Shown: positions 36,184 through 48,013, counted from the first letter of the stretch. The stretch: 64,000 nucleotides of DNA from Miscanthus floridulus (GCF_019320115.1 NC_089581.1:9301707-9365706), one strand, 5' to 3'. Notes: generated from the sequence alone by a model not told the origin. Made by a program: numbers and translations.

Positions 36184-37463
36184 TATCGGTGTTTCGAGTA
36201 AACACCAACTAGTAAATTTGTATTTGTTGCATGTTAGTCCTGGATGGTGTGCTAAAAGACATAAGGTTTATACTGATTCGGGCAAAATGTCCATACCTCC
36301 AGTTTGCTGCTGCTCGTGTTATTAGCACTGAAAGGTTCGTAGTAGGGGATACAAATGGTCGAGAGAGGGACAGGTCCCAAGTCTCTGATAGAAAGGTGGA
36401 AAGGGCGCTGAGAGCTTGGTTGCTGCTTAGCTATGTGTTATGTGGTGTGTGGTGTGTAGAGTTGATCCATCCCCTTAGTGGGGTGCCCTGCCTTCCCTTT
36501 TATAGATTAAGGGAGAGTAGGGGTTACAGATGGGAAGAAGAAGAAAAACCAGAGGCCAAGAAGGTCCTTCGAAGGTGCCAGGTCTTTCTTTTCCTCTAAG
36601 CCAGCCCCGCTGACATGGCAGACGGTGCTAGGGATAGCACATTTGCTGATCTTGATAGGGCCATGCTCTGGCTTCATTCGGCAAGTGGTCATGTCCCATC
36701 CTGCCCCGGCAGGCGGCACGACGCACTAGGGTGCCGAGCCGCGACCCTACGGGGAGTAGACGGGGTAGTGACCATACGGTCCGTACTGTAGATGATATGA
36801 GTTCCCTCCTGGATCATAGTGGTTGTCATATGCTTATGTCAGGACCCACGTCCGAGGGTTGATGGTGGCGCCCACAACACTGTAAGACAAAAGTCGGCGC
36901 CTACAACACTGTTCGTCCTCTATCATGCCTGAAAGGGCTTAAAGCACCCGTCCCATCATATCCTGACGGTACTTTCATGCAGGCATGCAGGGTATGGTCC
37001 TTGGTACTGCGATTGACTTGAGTCTCCTGTCTTATCCGTGCTCGTCATTATGAAGGAGCAGTGTGTGGACGCCAGATGAGGCGAAGCCAACCCTCGGACA
37101 TCGGGGGAGGCGGAGCCAGCCCCAGGACGTCAGGCGAGGCGGAGCCAACCCTCAGTCGTCGGGCGAGGCGGAGTCCAACCCTTGAGGGTCGGGCGAGGTG
37201 GAGCCAGTCCCCGGTCGTCGGGTGAGGCGGAGTCCAACCCTCGGGGGTTGGGCAAGGCAGAGCCAGCCCCCGGACATTGGGCGAGGTGGAGCCTACCCCC
37301 AGACGTTGGGCGAGACGGAGTCCAGCCCTCAGCCGTCGGGCGAGGCGGAGCCAACCTTCGATCGTTTGGGCAAGAAGTGTAGTTGCGTTCTTGTCTGTTC
37401 GGAAGCATCAACGTTTGATGGTTATTAACTCCTCTTTGGGTACCCAGTATTTGGTCCTCGACA
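36184..37463 (-). repeat. LTR, right copy (5' LTR of the element)
   Basis: 1280 bp, direct counterpart of 28817-30217. The GC-rich minisatellite (37065-37370) has fewer units than in the left copy. The 5-bp duplication aatat follows at 37464-37468. Confidence 0.88.
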
Positions 37464-37501
37464 AATATAAAATGAAGAAGCCATGAGTGGAGTTAGGCCG
37501 G

Positions 37502-38345
37502 TCAGCCTGGTCACAGTAAGACCGAAAACCAAACCCCTAACTGTCGATTTTTTTGGCTCGGTTTCGGTTTTGGATCCTGGGAAATTCGGTGTTCTGTTGA
37601 GGAGTCGGTTTCTGACCTGAACAGAACCGAACTACCGCAGATCCGAAGTCAGGTTCGCCACAATCTCCGTCTGACCGTCTCCTCTTCCCCAATGTTTGAT
37701 GGCCGATGCAGCCCACCAAGGCCCACGACGTACCTATCTAGGCAGGCCCGTGAGGCCTTAGCCCTCTCCCTCTCCCTCTCGCAGTCTCCCATCTCCCGTG
37801 ACCTGTCTGACTCCCTCTGGCCTCTCTCCCTCTCCCATCCGACTCCCCATCCCAAACCCTAAATCCAGCCGGCGGCGGCGCGACTGCGAGGTGTTCTAGC
37901 TAGCATAGAAGCGGCGGCGGGCGAGGCGAGGCGTACAAGCGACTACTACGAGTTGCGGCGGCACGGGCGCGGCACGAGGCGGAGGCGTGCTTGGTGGCTA
38001 TGCGGCGCGGCTGCTCCACGGCGCGACGGGCGATGGCGGTGGCGGTGGCGCGTCGCGGATGCGAGCAGGCGGCGGCGGTCTGTATGAGTGGAAGGTGGAG
38101 CCGGCAGCGCATCTGCTACTCCAGGTGAAGCTCTGCGCGTTGCGGATGCGAGTGACTGCGAGGCACTGGAGGTAGGCTCGGCTTTCTCAGTTTAAACCGA
38201 AAAACCGAAGTAAGAAATCGAAACCGAAATGGGCAGTGTTGCATTCTCTAATTAACCGATCGGCTTCTCATTCTTAAAAACCGAACTTTTGGGGAACCAA
38301 ATAAACCGAATTGAATTATCGGTTTAAACCAAATGCCCAGACTGA
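37502..38345. mobile_element. hAT-like non-autonomous element, 844 bp
   Basis: The flanks carry an exact 8-bp duplication, taggccgg (37494-37501 and 38346-38353). The tips tcagcctggtca and, inverted, tcagtctgggca match. Subterminal regions are full of cggttt/aaaccg motifs in opposite orientation. The middle (37640-38170) is GC-rich and may be captured DNA, but I recognise no protein. Confidence 0.75.
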
Positions 38346-38712
38346 TAGGCCGGTCAGGTCCGCGGGCCCAGGAAGGAGCGCTTCTAGCTGGCCCGACGCT
38401 AGGCAGACAGCATTACCGTTCTTGTAATCCTGTACGCCTACTGCTATCGATCTGTTGATGACGCGAGAACGATGCAAAGCCTACATACGTCTGCGGTATT
38501 CATATGGAGACATGAGAGTGAGACGATCTGTGCCGAGTGCCGACGCACACGTACGGTGGTGCACCGTGCACGGCGGCCATCGTCCAACTAAACTAGATGA
38601 GCGATGGTTTATTTAAAAAAAAAGGCAAAATCAAACACGAGAGGCTAGTGCTGCCTGCAAACTACTAGCTTAGCTACTGTATCACAATGCTCGTTTCTCC
38701 TTGCTGTCTTCT

Positions 38713-39264
38713 TCAAATCTTGGAGATCTTGTCGGCGACCACGACCGGGTTGTTCTTGGCGATCAGCTCGCGGCCGGCGCGCTTGTAGTCGAAGCCGCAG
38801 GCGTGCTTCTCCGCGTACCGGTGCGCGCCGCAGAAGGTCTCCCCGCAGCAGCACCGGAACCCCAGCAGGCCCACCTTCTTGCGGCACGTCGAGCATCGGT
38901 TCGCCGCCGGCTTCGGGGGACCCACCGTCTGCGGCTCCGTGGACGATGGCTGGGCCGCGGCTGCATCGGCGCCGCCGTCAGGGGACGACATCGACGACGC
39001 GACGGCGGCGGTGGCGCACTCGATCTTGGCCTTCTTCTCCGCCGGAGCCGGCGTCTCGAAAACATCCTGCGTCTTCTTCTTCTCAGCGGTGGTGGTAGTG
39101 GTAGACGTCGCCGTGGTGCCGGCGGCGTGCTCGCGGTAGCACTTGGAGCACATGCCGCCGGTCGCGGCGTTGCCGAAGAACCCGCACCCGTTCGCGCACA
39201 TGGCGGCGGGCGCGTGGCCGCCGCAGTCCTCGACGACATCGATGCTCTTCCGCTTCTGCGCCAT
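38713..39264 (-). CDS. A20/AN1 zinc-finger stress-associated protein
   Basis: A single exon of 183 aa. An A20 finger has Cys23, Cys27, Cys39 and Cys42 ([20 protein letters not shown]). An AN1 finger has Cys124, Cys127, Cys138, Cys140, Cys145, His148, His154 and Cys156, the full ligand set. Between them is a Thr/Ala-rich linker. Plant proteins of this type (SAP family) are stress-induced, bind ubiquitin through A20, and some act as E3 ligases. The lack of introns is usual for the family. The start MAQKRKSI is the only in-frame ATG ahead of A20. A TATA-like catataac lies about 135 bp upstream on the minus strand. Which SAP number this is cannot be said. Confidence 0.95.
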   Translation of the reverse strand: MAQKRKSIDVVEDCGGHAPAAMCANGCGFFGNAATGGMCSKCYREHAAGTTATSTTTTTAEKKKTQDVFETPAPAEKKAKIECATAAVASSMSSPDGGADAAAAQPSSTEPQTVGPPKPAANRCSTCRKKVGLLGFRCCCGETFCGAHRYAEKHACGFDYKRAGRELIAKNNPVVVADKISKI

Positions 39265-39397
39265 GGCTAGCGTACGTGCCGGTCGATCGGCGACGTCTGT
39301 CGCTTTTACGCTGTGGCCGGCAACGTTGTGGGCGACGGCGATGGGGGGCGAGATTGCTCGCGTCGAGCTTGGCTTTGTGTCGGGGTTGCTCGATCGG

Positions 39398-39405
39398 GTT
39401 ATATG
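39398..39405 (-). promoter_or_regulatory. Possible TATA box of the A20/AN1 gene
   Basis: The minus-strand sequence catataac lies about 135 bp upstream of the start codon, a fitting position for a core promoter. Confidence 0.4.
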
Positions 39406-39605
39406 CAGGCGACGGGGGCGTGGCTGGTTGTGAGTTTTCTCCCGTTCGGATCAATAGTCCACTGGTGACACGGAAGCGGATACGGTGTACCGTGTACGAT
39501 GCATGTAGGATTTGCTGGAACACGTCCCCCTTTCCTAAGGTCACGCGATTGCATGCTATTTTGAGCCAGGAATCCTTGCCCGTTAGATACAATCCTATTT
39601 AAGTA

Positions 39606-40795
39606 CATGCTACTAACCTACAATTAACCGGCCAGGATCACAGGTTAACAAAATAAATCATACACAATATTTCTAACACCGTCCCTTGATCACAACTTAT
39701 CTATGAGTATCAATGTGAAGCCGGTGGGCTAGTCAGTGCCCTAGCACCGTGTGTTTGGTTTCGAGACAAAGGCGTTTGGATAGGAGTCGAGGGGGATAAG
39801 GTCATCCTCATAGAGAAATATTCCTTTAATATTTGTATGTCCCTCAAAATGGAGGCAAGCAAACTCGTCCAGACTCATGGACATCGACAGGGAGAACCAT
39901 GAGTCCCATCAACAGTGGGAGATCTCAATAGCCATGAGGCGCTGGTGGAGATGAAGGGTAGCGCATGGGCAAACGAGCATATATATTTCCTCGGATTTTT
40001 CTTGAAATTTCAAGGTTCATGGCCCTCGTTGGTTGATGGTCAAAATTAAGTCAAGCTAAGTTTTTTGCTGACATTTTGCGAATTGGAAAGACCTAAAATC
40101 GAGTTCAATATAGAATTCGACGAAGTAGAGTTTGTTAGAAAAATCCATTTGCGAATTAGAGAAGGAAAAGAACAAAGTTCAAGTATAATCCTATTTAAGA
40201 ATATCATTTTGTTAATCATATCAAGCTATCTTTATGTTTATGAAATTCAAATATATTTTTTCTAAGTGTAACTTCCAATTTCGAATTAATTAGTTAATAA
40301 CTAAATTTTTAATAATTAAGATGCTGCACTTTACATATTTCCTATATATTTTTATTTGATACAATCTTTCTGAGGGTCATCGTTGAATTCTGATAGTTGG
40401 CCTTTTTCTCTATTGATGTTCTATATGAACAATATTTTTTCTTTTTCTCAAAATTAAATGGGGAATCCAAGGTCTATTTACCTAACAATTTTACTAGATA
40501 CAAAGCAAAAATAAATAAATAATATATATACAAAAATTTGAGAGGTTGATGAAATTCTATTTTTTCTATTACTTTAGTAGATTTTACTTTGTTACCCTTT
40601 AGTTTGAATTTCGTTGCATTCTGTAATGTAAATTTCAATGAAATAGGAAACGAGTCTTTTGAAGGAAATACACGGTTGGTGAGTTTTATTGGGACTCGCT
40701 AGAAAAAAAAAGTAATACCGTTATAGGAAATCCGTCTACAAGAAAAACATAAATTGTGATTTCATTACGGTCCCAACAAATATTATCAAATATTA
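39606..40795. other. AT-rich intergenic region
   Basis: No gene recognised. A 66-codon open frame at 40065-40265 is AT-rich and unsupported. Confidence 0.4.
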
Positions 40796-40799
40796 TTAA

Positions 40800-41570
40800 A
40801 TACGTACGTGTCGCTGGAAAAACAAAACAGCAGCGCTGGCGCCGGAAATCCGGACAGAACCCCTTCGCGTCCATGACGCCCGCCTCCAGCGCCACCCACG
40901 CTTCCCTGCTTTCCACGCCCCGCCGCTTCCCTACATGCACAACGCCCCAGTAGTTGCAGCAAGAGGCTCATATTGCAATATACATAACACTTCTAATCTA
41001 CTTTTAAAACATTAAAATAAAACAATTATAACATACGTATGTAGACCTAAAACATTCGAAACATGTGGCTGAAGCATATGCAAAAACACATGAAAACACT
41101 TAAAAAACAGTTGCAAATGCATGCAACATTTAGATAAAACACTTGCAACATATGTGTGAAATATATGCAACACATTTAGATAAACACACCTGCAACATAT
41201 GCCTAAAAAACAGATGAAACATTGGAAACGGACACTTGAACATACGTGTACAATCATTACAACATATGTAACATCCCGATCTACTTTTGCAACATCCACG
41301 TAAACATACCTACAAAACATCTGAAGCACTTGAAACATGCGCTTGCAACATGGAAGCTCGGGGCCGGGCGATTCCGGCCGTCGGGGTCGGAGCCGGCGCC
41401 ACGCGAGTACCACCACCACCGCGATAGCTAGCAGCAACGGGCTTGGCTCGGGCAGGCGGGCGGCGCGCGCGATGGTGCGGAACGAGCGGTGCGGGATGGG
41501 CGAGGCAGCGGCTAGAGAAGTTTGCCACGTTGGAGAAGGCCACTGCTCCAAAATTAAAGAACGGGTGTGC
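40800..41570. repeat. 'gcaacat' repeat element, copy b
   Basis: Same layout as the copies at 28026 and 45231: a GC-rich arm (40830-40950), a core of gcaacatatg and gaaacatttgaaac-type steps (40960-41345), and a second GC-rich arm (41346-41560). Arm sequences differ between copies, while the core is clearly shared. Outer boundaries are approximate. Confidence 0.55.
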
Positions 41571-41744
41571 AACTAAACTGGAATAAACAGGTTGAACTGG
41601 TGATTTTTTTAGCAGGAAACGGTTGAAAGCAGGGCATAGAAAACTACTTGCTTGAGAAGTTAAGATTACTGGAAAATCACATCCCTCAAAATAATCGACC
41701 AGTCAAGAGACATGAATGATTGATGATGTTCAGTGTTGACTATG

Positions 41745-41870
41745 GACCCGTTCGTTTCGCTGAAAAAAACAAGCAAAAACACTCTTCTGGCTGATTTACT
41801 GTGAGAGAAAATATTGTTCCGGCTGAAAAAAAATAAGTTGAAAAAGACGGATTATAACATATACTTCCTT
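41745..41870. mobile_element. Small grass MITE, copy 3 (truncated)
   Basis: The left end is cccgttcgtttcgctgaaaa and the interior gtgagagaaaatattgttcc. This is the family seen at 15385, 18901 and 54748. The right end is degraded. Confidence 0.5.
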
Positions 41871-43010
41871 TTTTTTTGCAATGTCCACGTCTCGACTGCA
41901 ACCACTAGGCAGCAATCTACCGTCTACTAGTCTACGTACTTTCTAAAATTGTTGCGCATTAACACACTAAAAAAGAAGTCATACTTGCTACTCGCTCCTC
42001 AAAAAATAAAAAATAAAACTGACATATGCTCTGTCAAATTTTCTAGGTTTGACTAGTGCACCGTCATTCGCCAAAAAGATGTCGATCGATCGACCGTATC
42101 CAATTTCTACTATTGTGTAAACCACTAAACCTCAAGTTATAACCTTGATCTTGTACTGACAATCGCTGCGTACAAATTTCTCTTTGATTTGGCATGGGAT
42201 GATGGGATCATCCATGCATGCATGCTTGCTTTATGATGCCTTTTTAGTAGTTTATAGGATCAGATTTTCCTTGAATCTGGAGTGCATTTGTTAATCATTC
42301 AGTCTTCTGCGTTCATGTGCATGACATGAGAAGTTGAATCTGATAGTCTCTCGATACGATACGTACACCGGTAGTAGCGCGCGCAGCGAATTTTCCAATG
42401 ATGACAGTGCAGATCACCTTCCACGAAGCACATGAACGAAGGAAGGAGAAGTGCCAATTCTGTCACTCTCGCCAAGCAACCACAGAAGCCAAGAGTGACC
42501 AGCAAATAGTCGCACCGACACGTCAATGCTGGCCTAGCTACCGGCACCGGGCTTGCTGCGGACTTTCTTTTCAGAAAAAAATCATGCTGCGGACTTTTTT
42601 GAGCAGGATACAGGCGCAGGCTCCGGTATATCTGGCCATTTTTCTTTGTGATGTCATGGGTGACGCATCCATTTTCAGACACAGTTGATTCTACAAAACC
42701 TAATTATTTGTGTGGTACTCCCTACTCCGTGGTAGTAGGAGATAATAAGGTTCGTAATGCAGCCGCGCTTTACAACTTAACGTAGGTCAATCAGGACTAA
42801 AAGTGGACTTAGAATGGTAACAAAAGAAAAAGGATTCCCCCACCGAAAAAAAGCTCGTCAATCTGGCACGTTGTTAGTGGCTAGAAAGTAGAAATGATGG
42901 GCTTGAAATACCTTTAAATAATTTGGGTTCAGTGCTTTAGCTGCAGAACTGCAAAAGCTTGTTAGCCCCTGGCGACTGCTGCAGCCAGGCGCCAGCACAT
43001 CTGAGAGCAA
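41871..43010. other. Intergenic region, no gene recognised
   Basis: Open frames on both strands at 42299-42688 have no recognisable domain. An RY-like catgcatgcatgc run lies at about 42213. Nothing else stands out. Confidence 0.4.
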
Positions 43011-43397
43011 GGGGGTGTTTAGTTCCACCACAATCCAAACTTTGACACTATACAAAAAGTAGATTCCCCATCACATCAAACTTATGGTACATGTATGGAG
43101 TACTAAATGTTGACGAAATCAAAAATTAATTACACAGTTTGGTTGTACTTTGCGAGACGAACGTTTTGAGCCTAATTAGTCAACGATTGGATAATTATTA
43201 CCAAATACAAACGAAATGCTACAGTTGACGAAATAAAAAATTAATTGCACAGTTTGGTTGTACTTTGCGAGACGAACGTTTTGAGCCTAATTAATTAACG
43301 ATTAGAAAACTATTACCAAATACAAACAAAATGCTACAGTACGCTACAGTATCTACAGTGCATCGGTCGGCGCCAACTTGGGGGACTAAACGCGGCC
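43011..43397. mobile_element. Harbinger-type MITE, copy 3, with internal duplication
   Basis: The ends are gggggtgtttagttcc and actaaacgcggcc. A block of about 118 bp, containing gttgacgaaat, gcgagacgaacgttttgagc and aaatgctacagt, occurs twice in tandem, making this copy longer than the 231-bp form at 23455. Confidence 0.7.
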
Positions 43398-43882
43398 TAA
43401 AATGACAGGTTCACCGGCCGTCCGGTGCGGATCAAACAAGCATATCCATCAGGTTCATCGCACACGTGTACTTGATGAGTGACATGATGGCTTTGAAAAT
43501 TGTGAGCCCTAAGCCGGCTCATTAGCCTCTTACAGTAACAAAAGGAGTGCGATTCTATACTTCGTTTAAGCCAACCCATCTCAAGTCTAATTACCGTACT
43601 AATCTTTATGGTATCGAATAAGTATATAATGTTTATGTTAATTACAAAATATATCTTTATAGTAAATCTATTTAGAACATAAACGTTGATATTGTTTTCT
43701 TCTCGTCTAAAATTTCACTCTTTTTGGCCACACAGCACTAGCCATCGATCCACGTAATAACTAACAACTATTCAACTAATTTTTAGCTGTCTAAATTTCA
43801 GCCAGGACTAGCAACTAGTCCTGTCTATCTAAACAGACCCTTGTCTCACCTAAAATTCCACTCGTTTTGGGAGCAAATAAAA

Positions 43883-44766
43883 GGGAGTACTTGCGTCAGG
43901 CAGGACATCACGCGGTGTCATGAGAGCGGAGAGTTTCGCCGAGATGTACGCTTGGAGCACGTACAGAGGACACACGATACTCACAGATGCAGTCTCGCGC
44001 GCGCGACTGCGAAAGCGAAGCAGCAGCAAGGTGCAGGGATAAACCGACGATGGGGACTGGGGAGAGAGGCCATCTCAAAATCCGATCCTCACCCATTCCC
44101 ATTGCGTAGTGTAGCTATCTATCGGCATCCGTGTACGTCTGCAGGCGACTCAAGCCTGCAGGTGATGTCCGGGATCTCGGCATGGCCGTTCGCTTGACCG
44201 TGATACCGTGTTTTCCTCTATCAACAAAACAGCATCAACCGACTTATAAACCATCAAAACGATAAGCGAACTGGGTGGATAGCCTTGCCGGCCAGGCTGT
44301 GGCTGCCGCTCGTCTGGCTGTCCGGCACACCGGCACCAAGAAAACGACGCGCGCCGCCGCGAGTGGTCGTGGGATGGTTCGGTCTCGGGGGTCGGCGGCC
44401 GCTCAGCCACAGCTCAGTCGCCCCTTTGGGTGGTGGATAGATATGGGCTTATCGTCTGGCCGGGTGGCTAGCTGCGCGCGGCACACGACGCGGGTGGGAG
44501 TTTCCGCGGCCACGTACGTCGTGCAGTGGCGGCGGGTACACGTACGGTGCGGCAGCCGCCAGAGCATGTGTCTTCCTCGACGGCCGACCAAGGAGCCGGG
44601 CCGGAAGGCTAGCGGCGCGCGCTGTGATCTGGCCAACAAGCGTCGCTACACGTACGTGGAGACCCATTTTATTTCATGAATTCTAACTAGGTATACATGC
44701 AATTCATAATCCAGCGGGTTAGAAATCGCTATTTCTCGGCGCTCACGTCACCATCCTAGCTTCTTA
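43883..44766 (+). repeat. Duplicated non-coding segment, copy A
   Basis: This segment is colinear with 46767-47813. Shared blocks in the same order include gtcaggcaggacatcacgc, gcgactgcgaaag, cccattcccattgcgtagtg, caccaagaaaacgacg, ggtggctagct, gtttccgcggccacgt, gccgaccaag, tggccaacaagcgtcgctac and ctcggcgctcacgtcaccat. I see no consistent coding frame shared by the two copies. The content (GC-rich with acgt-core motifs) would suit promoters or a non-coding transcript. Confidence 0.65.
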
Positions 44767-45519
44767 GCTAGTGTAGGTTTAGCAATAGATTGTTCTAATG
44801 GCTTTAGATTTCCAAATTCAAACATATCGTTCTTCGTGAACCAATCTTTTCCTTTCGCTAACGGTGGAGGCGTGGAGCCGATGGAATAATTAAAATATCT
44901 CATGATATGGCGGCTTGGATATTTATATTCCTCGGAAAAGAGTGTAACTCTAGTTCCCTCAGAAAAGAGTGTAATTCTATATTTTGTTTTCTCTGTCTAT
45001 AAAACTCAAGTTTAAAGTTCTAATTTTACACTAAATCTATTTGGAGCATAGATATTGATATTTTTTTATAAACCTAATCAATCAATAACTTAAGAAGTTT
45101 GACTTAATGCAAACATAGAATTTCAAGTTTAAGTATATCGAACAACTACTATTAAAAATTCTAAAATATACTTTTATATTAAACTTGTTTAGGACATCAA
45201 TATTGTTTTTTATAAATGTAATGGCATTACTACCGCCCATACGTACGTTGCCGTCCAAAATATTGGGCGCCTCTGGTCCTTCGCGCGGGGGCTGCTCGCC
45301 ACGCCGCATGGACCCCACGCTGCTATTTCGCCTGACCGCCGCACCCGCACACAGGAATCATGGACACTAGCAACTGCAGCAGACAGATGCGGCAGGTGGG
45401 TTCCATTGCAACATGTGCAAAACCCGATTTTGTTTTGCAACATCCAGATGAAACATTTGCAACATACGTCTGAAATACTCGCAAAACACCAGGAAAACTT
45501 GAAAAAAATGTGTGTAGCC

Positions 45520-46006
45520 CATATAAAAAATAGCGGGCTATAGCGCCGCTATAGCAGCCTGAGAGACTCAATGCTAAGCTATTTCTATTTGTGCCGCTAT
45601 GCCAACTTTAACCGTTATTGTGTGCTATAGCCCCGCTAATTGCATAGCTTCAGCATTCAAATAGCGGCGCTATTTCTGATTTTGCCATCACTAATAGATT
45701 TTGACAATTTAATTTGTTATTTCCTACTTATCTTTTGCTACTAATTTGGCATTTTGGATAATTAAATACTGGACTCTCATGAACCATGTTGTAATGTCAT
45801 ATTAGTAATGTTACATAGACTCATGGAACCTTAGAAACATATTTGTGTTCATCGAATTTTATATTTATCATGTTTTTTTTCATCAATTATTGGTGTTTTC
45901 ATTTTTTTTCTTTATAAAAACGCTATTTGTCGTAGCACCGCTATAGCCTCATAGCTGTTGAAAAAAAGTTGCCGCTATTTTCAATAGCCCGCTATTTAAA
46001 ACTATG
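45520..46006. mobile_element. hAT-like MITE, 487 bp, nested
   Basis: An exact 8-bp duplication, gtgtagcc, flanks it (45512-45519 and 46007-46014). The ends are catataaaaaatagcgggct and, inverted, catagttttaaatagcgggc. The interior repeats tagcgccgctatag motifs. It has inserted into the 'gcaacat' core, whose two halves join cleanly when it is removed. Confidence 0.85.
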
Positions 46007-46379
46007 GTGTAGCCATTGCAAGCATACAGATGAAATATTTGCAACATATACATATAAGAACACGTGAAACACTTGCATATATATATATATGTAACATCCA
46101 GATCTATTTTTGCAACATCCAAATAAAACACTTGCAACGCACGTCTGATACGGATGAAACATTTAGAACATACACTTAAAACATACGTGTATAGCCATTG
46201 CAACATATGCAACATCCCGATCTACTTTTGCAACATCGATGTAAAACACTTGCAACATGCATCTGAAACACTTAGAAACATATACTTGTAACATGCGCTT
46301 TTCAGCACCCACCATGTCACCCTGCTGCTTGGACGAATGGAGACTCGTCGGCTCGTAGAGCTTGATGCCGGCGCGAAAT

Positions 46380-46393
<14 letters not shown>

Positions 46394-46410
<17 letters not shown>

Positions 46411-46412
46411 GG
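46394..46412. repeat. G homopolymer (19 bp) after a GT repeat
   Basis: A (gt)n run at about 46379-46393 passes directly into 19 G. A second G run of 22 bp lies at 46601-46622 in the same element. Confidence 0.9.
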
Positions 46413-46766
46413 AGGTTGCAGTGGGGTGAGCAGGGTGAAGTGGCCGAGGCAAGTGACCCTCGTCCTGGAGAAGGCCGCGACAGGCGGATGGGTGCGGTGG
46501 CCGTGGCGTGGCGTCTCTGCGCTGGAGAAAGGCCACAGAGGAAGGGATTGGCGTCGCTGGTGTGAGCAAGCATTGCGGCGCACGGATGGGAACGAGCGTT
46601 GGGGGGGGGGGGGGGGGGGGGGCGACGAGCGGGAGAGAGCGGCGCGGACGGGAAAGCGGGTTCGGACGGTCGGACGACCTTAGGAGAGCATTACCGTAAT
46701 GTAACCAATAAAAATTTGGCTTAATCCAAACATAGAATTTAGCTCTTTCGACATTTCGAGACAGAA

Positions 46767-47813
46767 GGGAATACTTGGTTGCGTCAGCCAGGACATCACG
46801 CAGGGTCCATGTGAGCGGTCATCGCTGCGATGTACTGTATGGTGCAAATACGATATCGCAACCGCTGGTGTCGTCGTTAATTGACCCGCCAACCAAACCA
46901 ACCGTGGCCCGCCGTCTGACTGTGCCGGACGGACGGGATGTTGCCTTGCCATTTTGCCAACACTGCCACTGTGCCGCCACAAATGGGTCTGTTGAAATTA
47001 AAAGAAAAACGTCCATTAATGTGCAGTCTCGGACTGGGATAATTATTGTTGTTGCCGCGACTGCGAAAGGCGAAAGCTGAAGCAGCAGGAATGATGGATG
47101 AACCGAGACGGGAAAGCTATCTCAGAATCCGATCCGCACCCATTCCCACTGCGTAGTGTAGCTATCGCCTATCTGCAACCGTGTACGTCCGGGATCGCGG
47201 GACGGATGGCCTTCGCCATTTGCTGGGCTCTGGGCTGTGGCTGCCGCTCGATCGTTTCCGCTATCCAGCAGCACCAAGAAAACGACGCCGCCGCGCGAGT
47301 GGTCGGGGCGCGCGTCTCGCCCGCGGGAGGGGTGGAGACGTGGACGTGGAGTGGAGATGGGCATTTCGCGCTTTAATTGGCCCCGGCCGGATGATAGATA
47401 TCGGCAGCATCGTCTGGTCGGGTGGCTAGCTAGGTGCGCGGCACATCGCACAGACGACACGGGTGGGTGTGGGAGTTTCCGCGGCCACGTCGTTCCTGTA
47501 GTGGTGGACCGGTACGGTGGTGGCTTCGCTTCGGACGCCGCTCGCCGCACCAGAGCATGCCGTGCCGCCGCCTAGCTGCCTTCCTTGACGGCCGACCAAG
47601 TAGCCGGAAGGCTAGCGCGGCGCTGCCTAGCTAGCGCAGCTATAGTGATCTGGCCAACAAGCGTCGCTACTCGCTACAGGTACGACGTACGTGCAGACCC
47701 ATTTTCATGAATCTAACTAAGCTAGTACGTAGTGCAATTCATAATCCAACAGTTAGAGATCGCTATTTATTTTCTCGGCGCTGATCACATCACCATCCTA
47801 GCTAGCTTCTTAG
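46767..47813 (+). repeat. Duplicated non-coding segment, copy B
   Basis: Direct-orientation counterpart of 43883-44766, slightly longer owing to several insertions (for example around 46830-47040). Both copies end in the same ccatcctagct...ttcttag block. The copies are separated by about 2 kb that contains the 'gcaacat' element. Confidence 0.65.
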
Positions 47814-48013
47814 TATACCTCTACCTCTTGGTAAGGCTACATGCGTGTGCATCCCGCGAGGGAGTGGGTGGGGGCAAGATGCTATATATATATATATATA
47901 AATAAATAATAGTAATCAGTATTCGATTCCAAATCACCGAGCCATCCACGGGCACTTCCCCGTGCCCGGTCCCCCCACCCCTCGCTCCCACCTCGGACCC
48001 TCACCGGTCCCCC

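Larger units (their letters stand above)
28817..37463 (-). mobile_element. Gypsy-type LTR element, 8.6 kb, without pol
   Basis: Long direct repeats at 28817-30217 and 36184-37463 begin tgtcggtgtttcgagtaaac (tatcgg in the right copy) and end cgaca. A 5-bp duplication, aatat, flanks the element (28812-28816 and 37464-37468). On the minus strand the right LTR is followed by gcgcgccaggtagggg, a leader typical of grass Gypsy elements. The left LTR is preceded by a G-rich polypurine-like ggctcgggggcta. The element therefore seems to read right to left. No reverse transcriptase, RNase H or integrase is visible. Its one recognisable gene (31013-34654) is on the opposite strand. Confidence 0.88.
45231..46687. 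repeat. 'gcaacat' repeat element, copy c (interrupted)
   Basis: It is flanked by a direct repeat, gcattac (45224-45230 and 46688-46694), which may be the target duplication. A GC-rich left arm, a core of gcaacatacgt and gaaacatttgcaac steps (45405-45519 and 46007-46310), and a GC-rich right arm with two G runs follow each other. A hAT-like element (45520-46006) splits the core, so without it the element is about 970 bp. Confidence 0.6.

Noticed and set aside
38645..39592. Alternative frames overlapping the A20/AN1 gene on both strands
   Set aside because: They lie in the same GC-rich stretch; only the 183-codon frame shows the complete zinc-ligand pattern.
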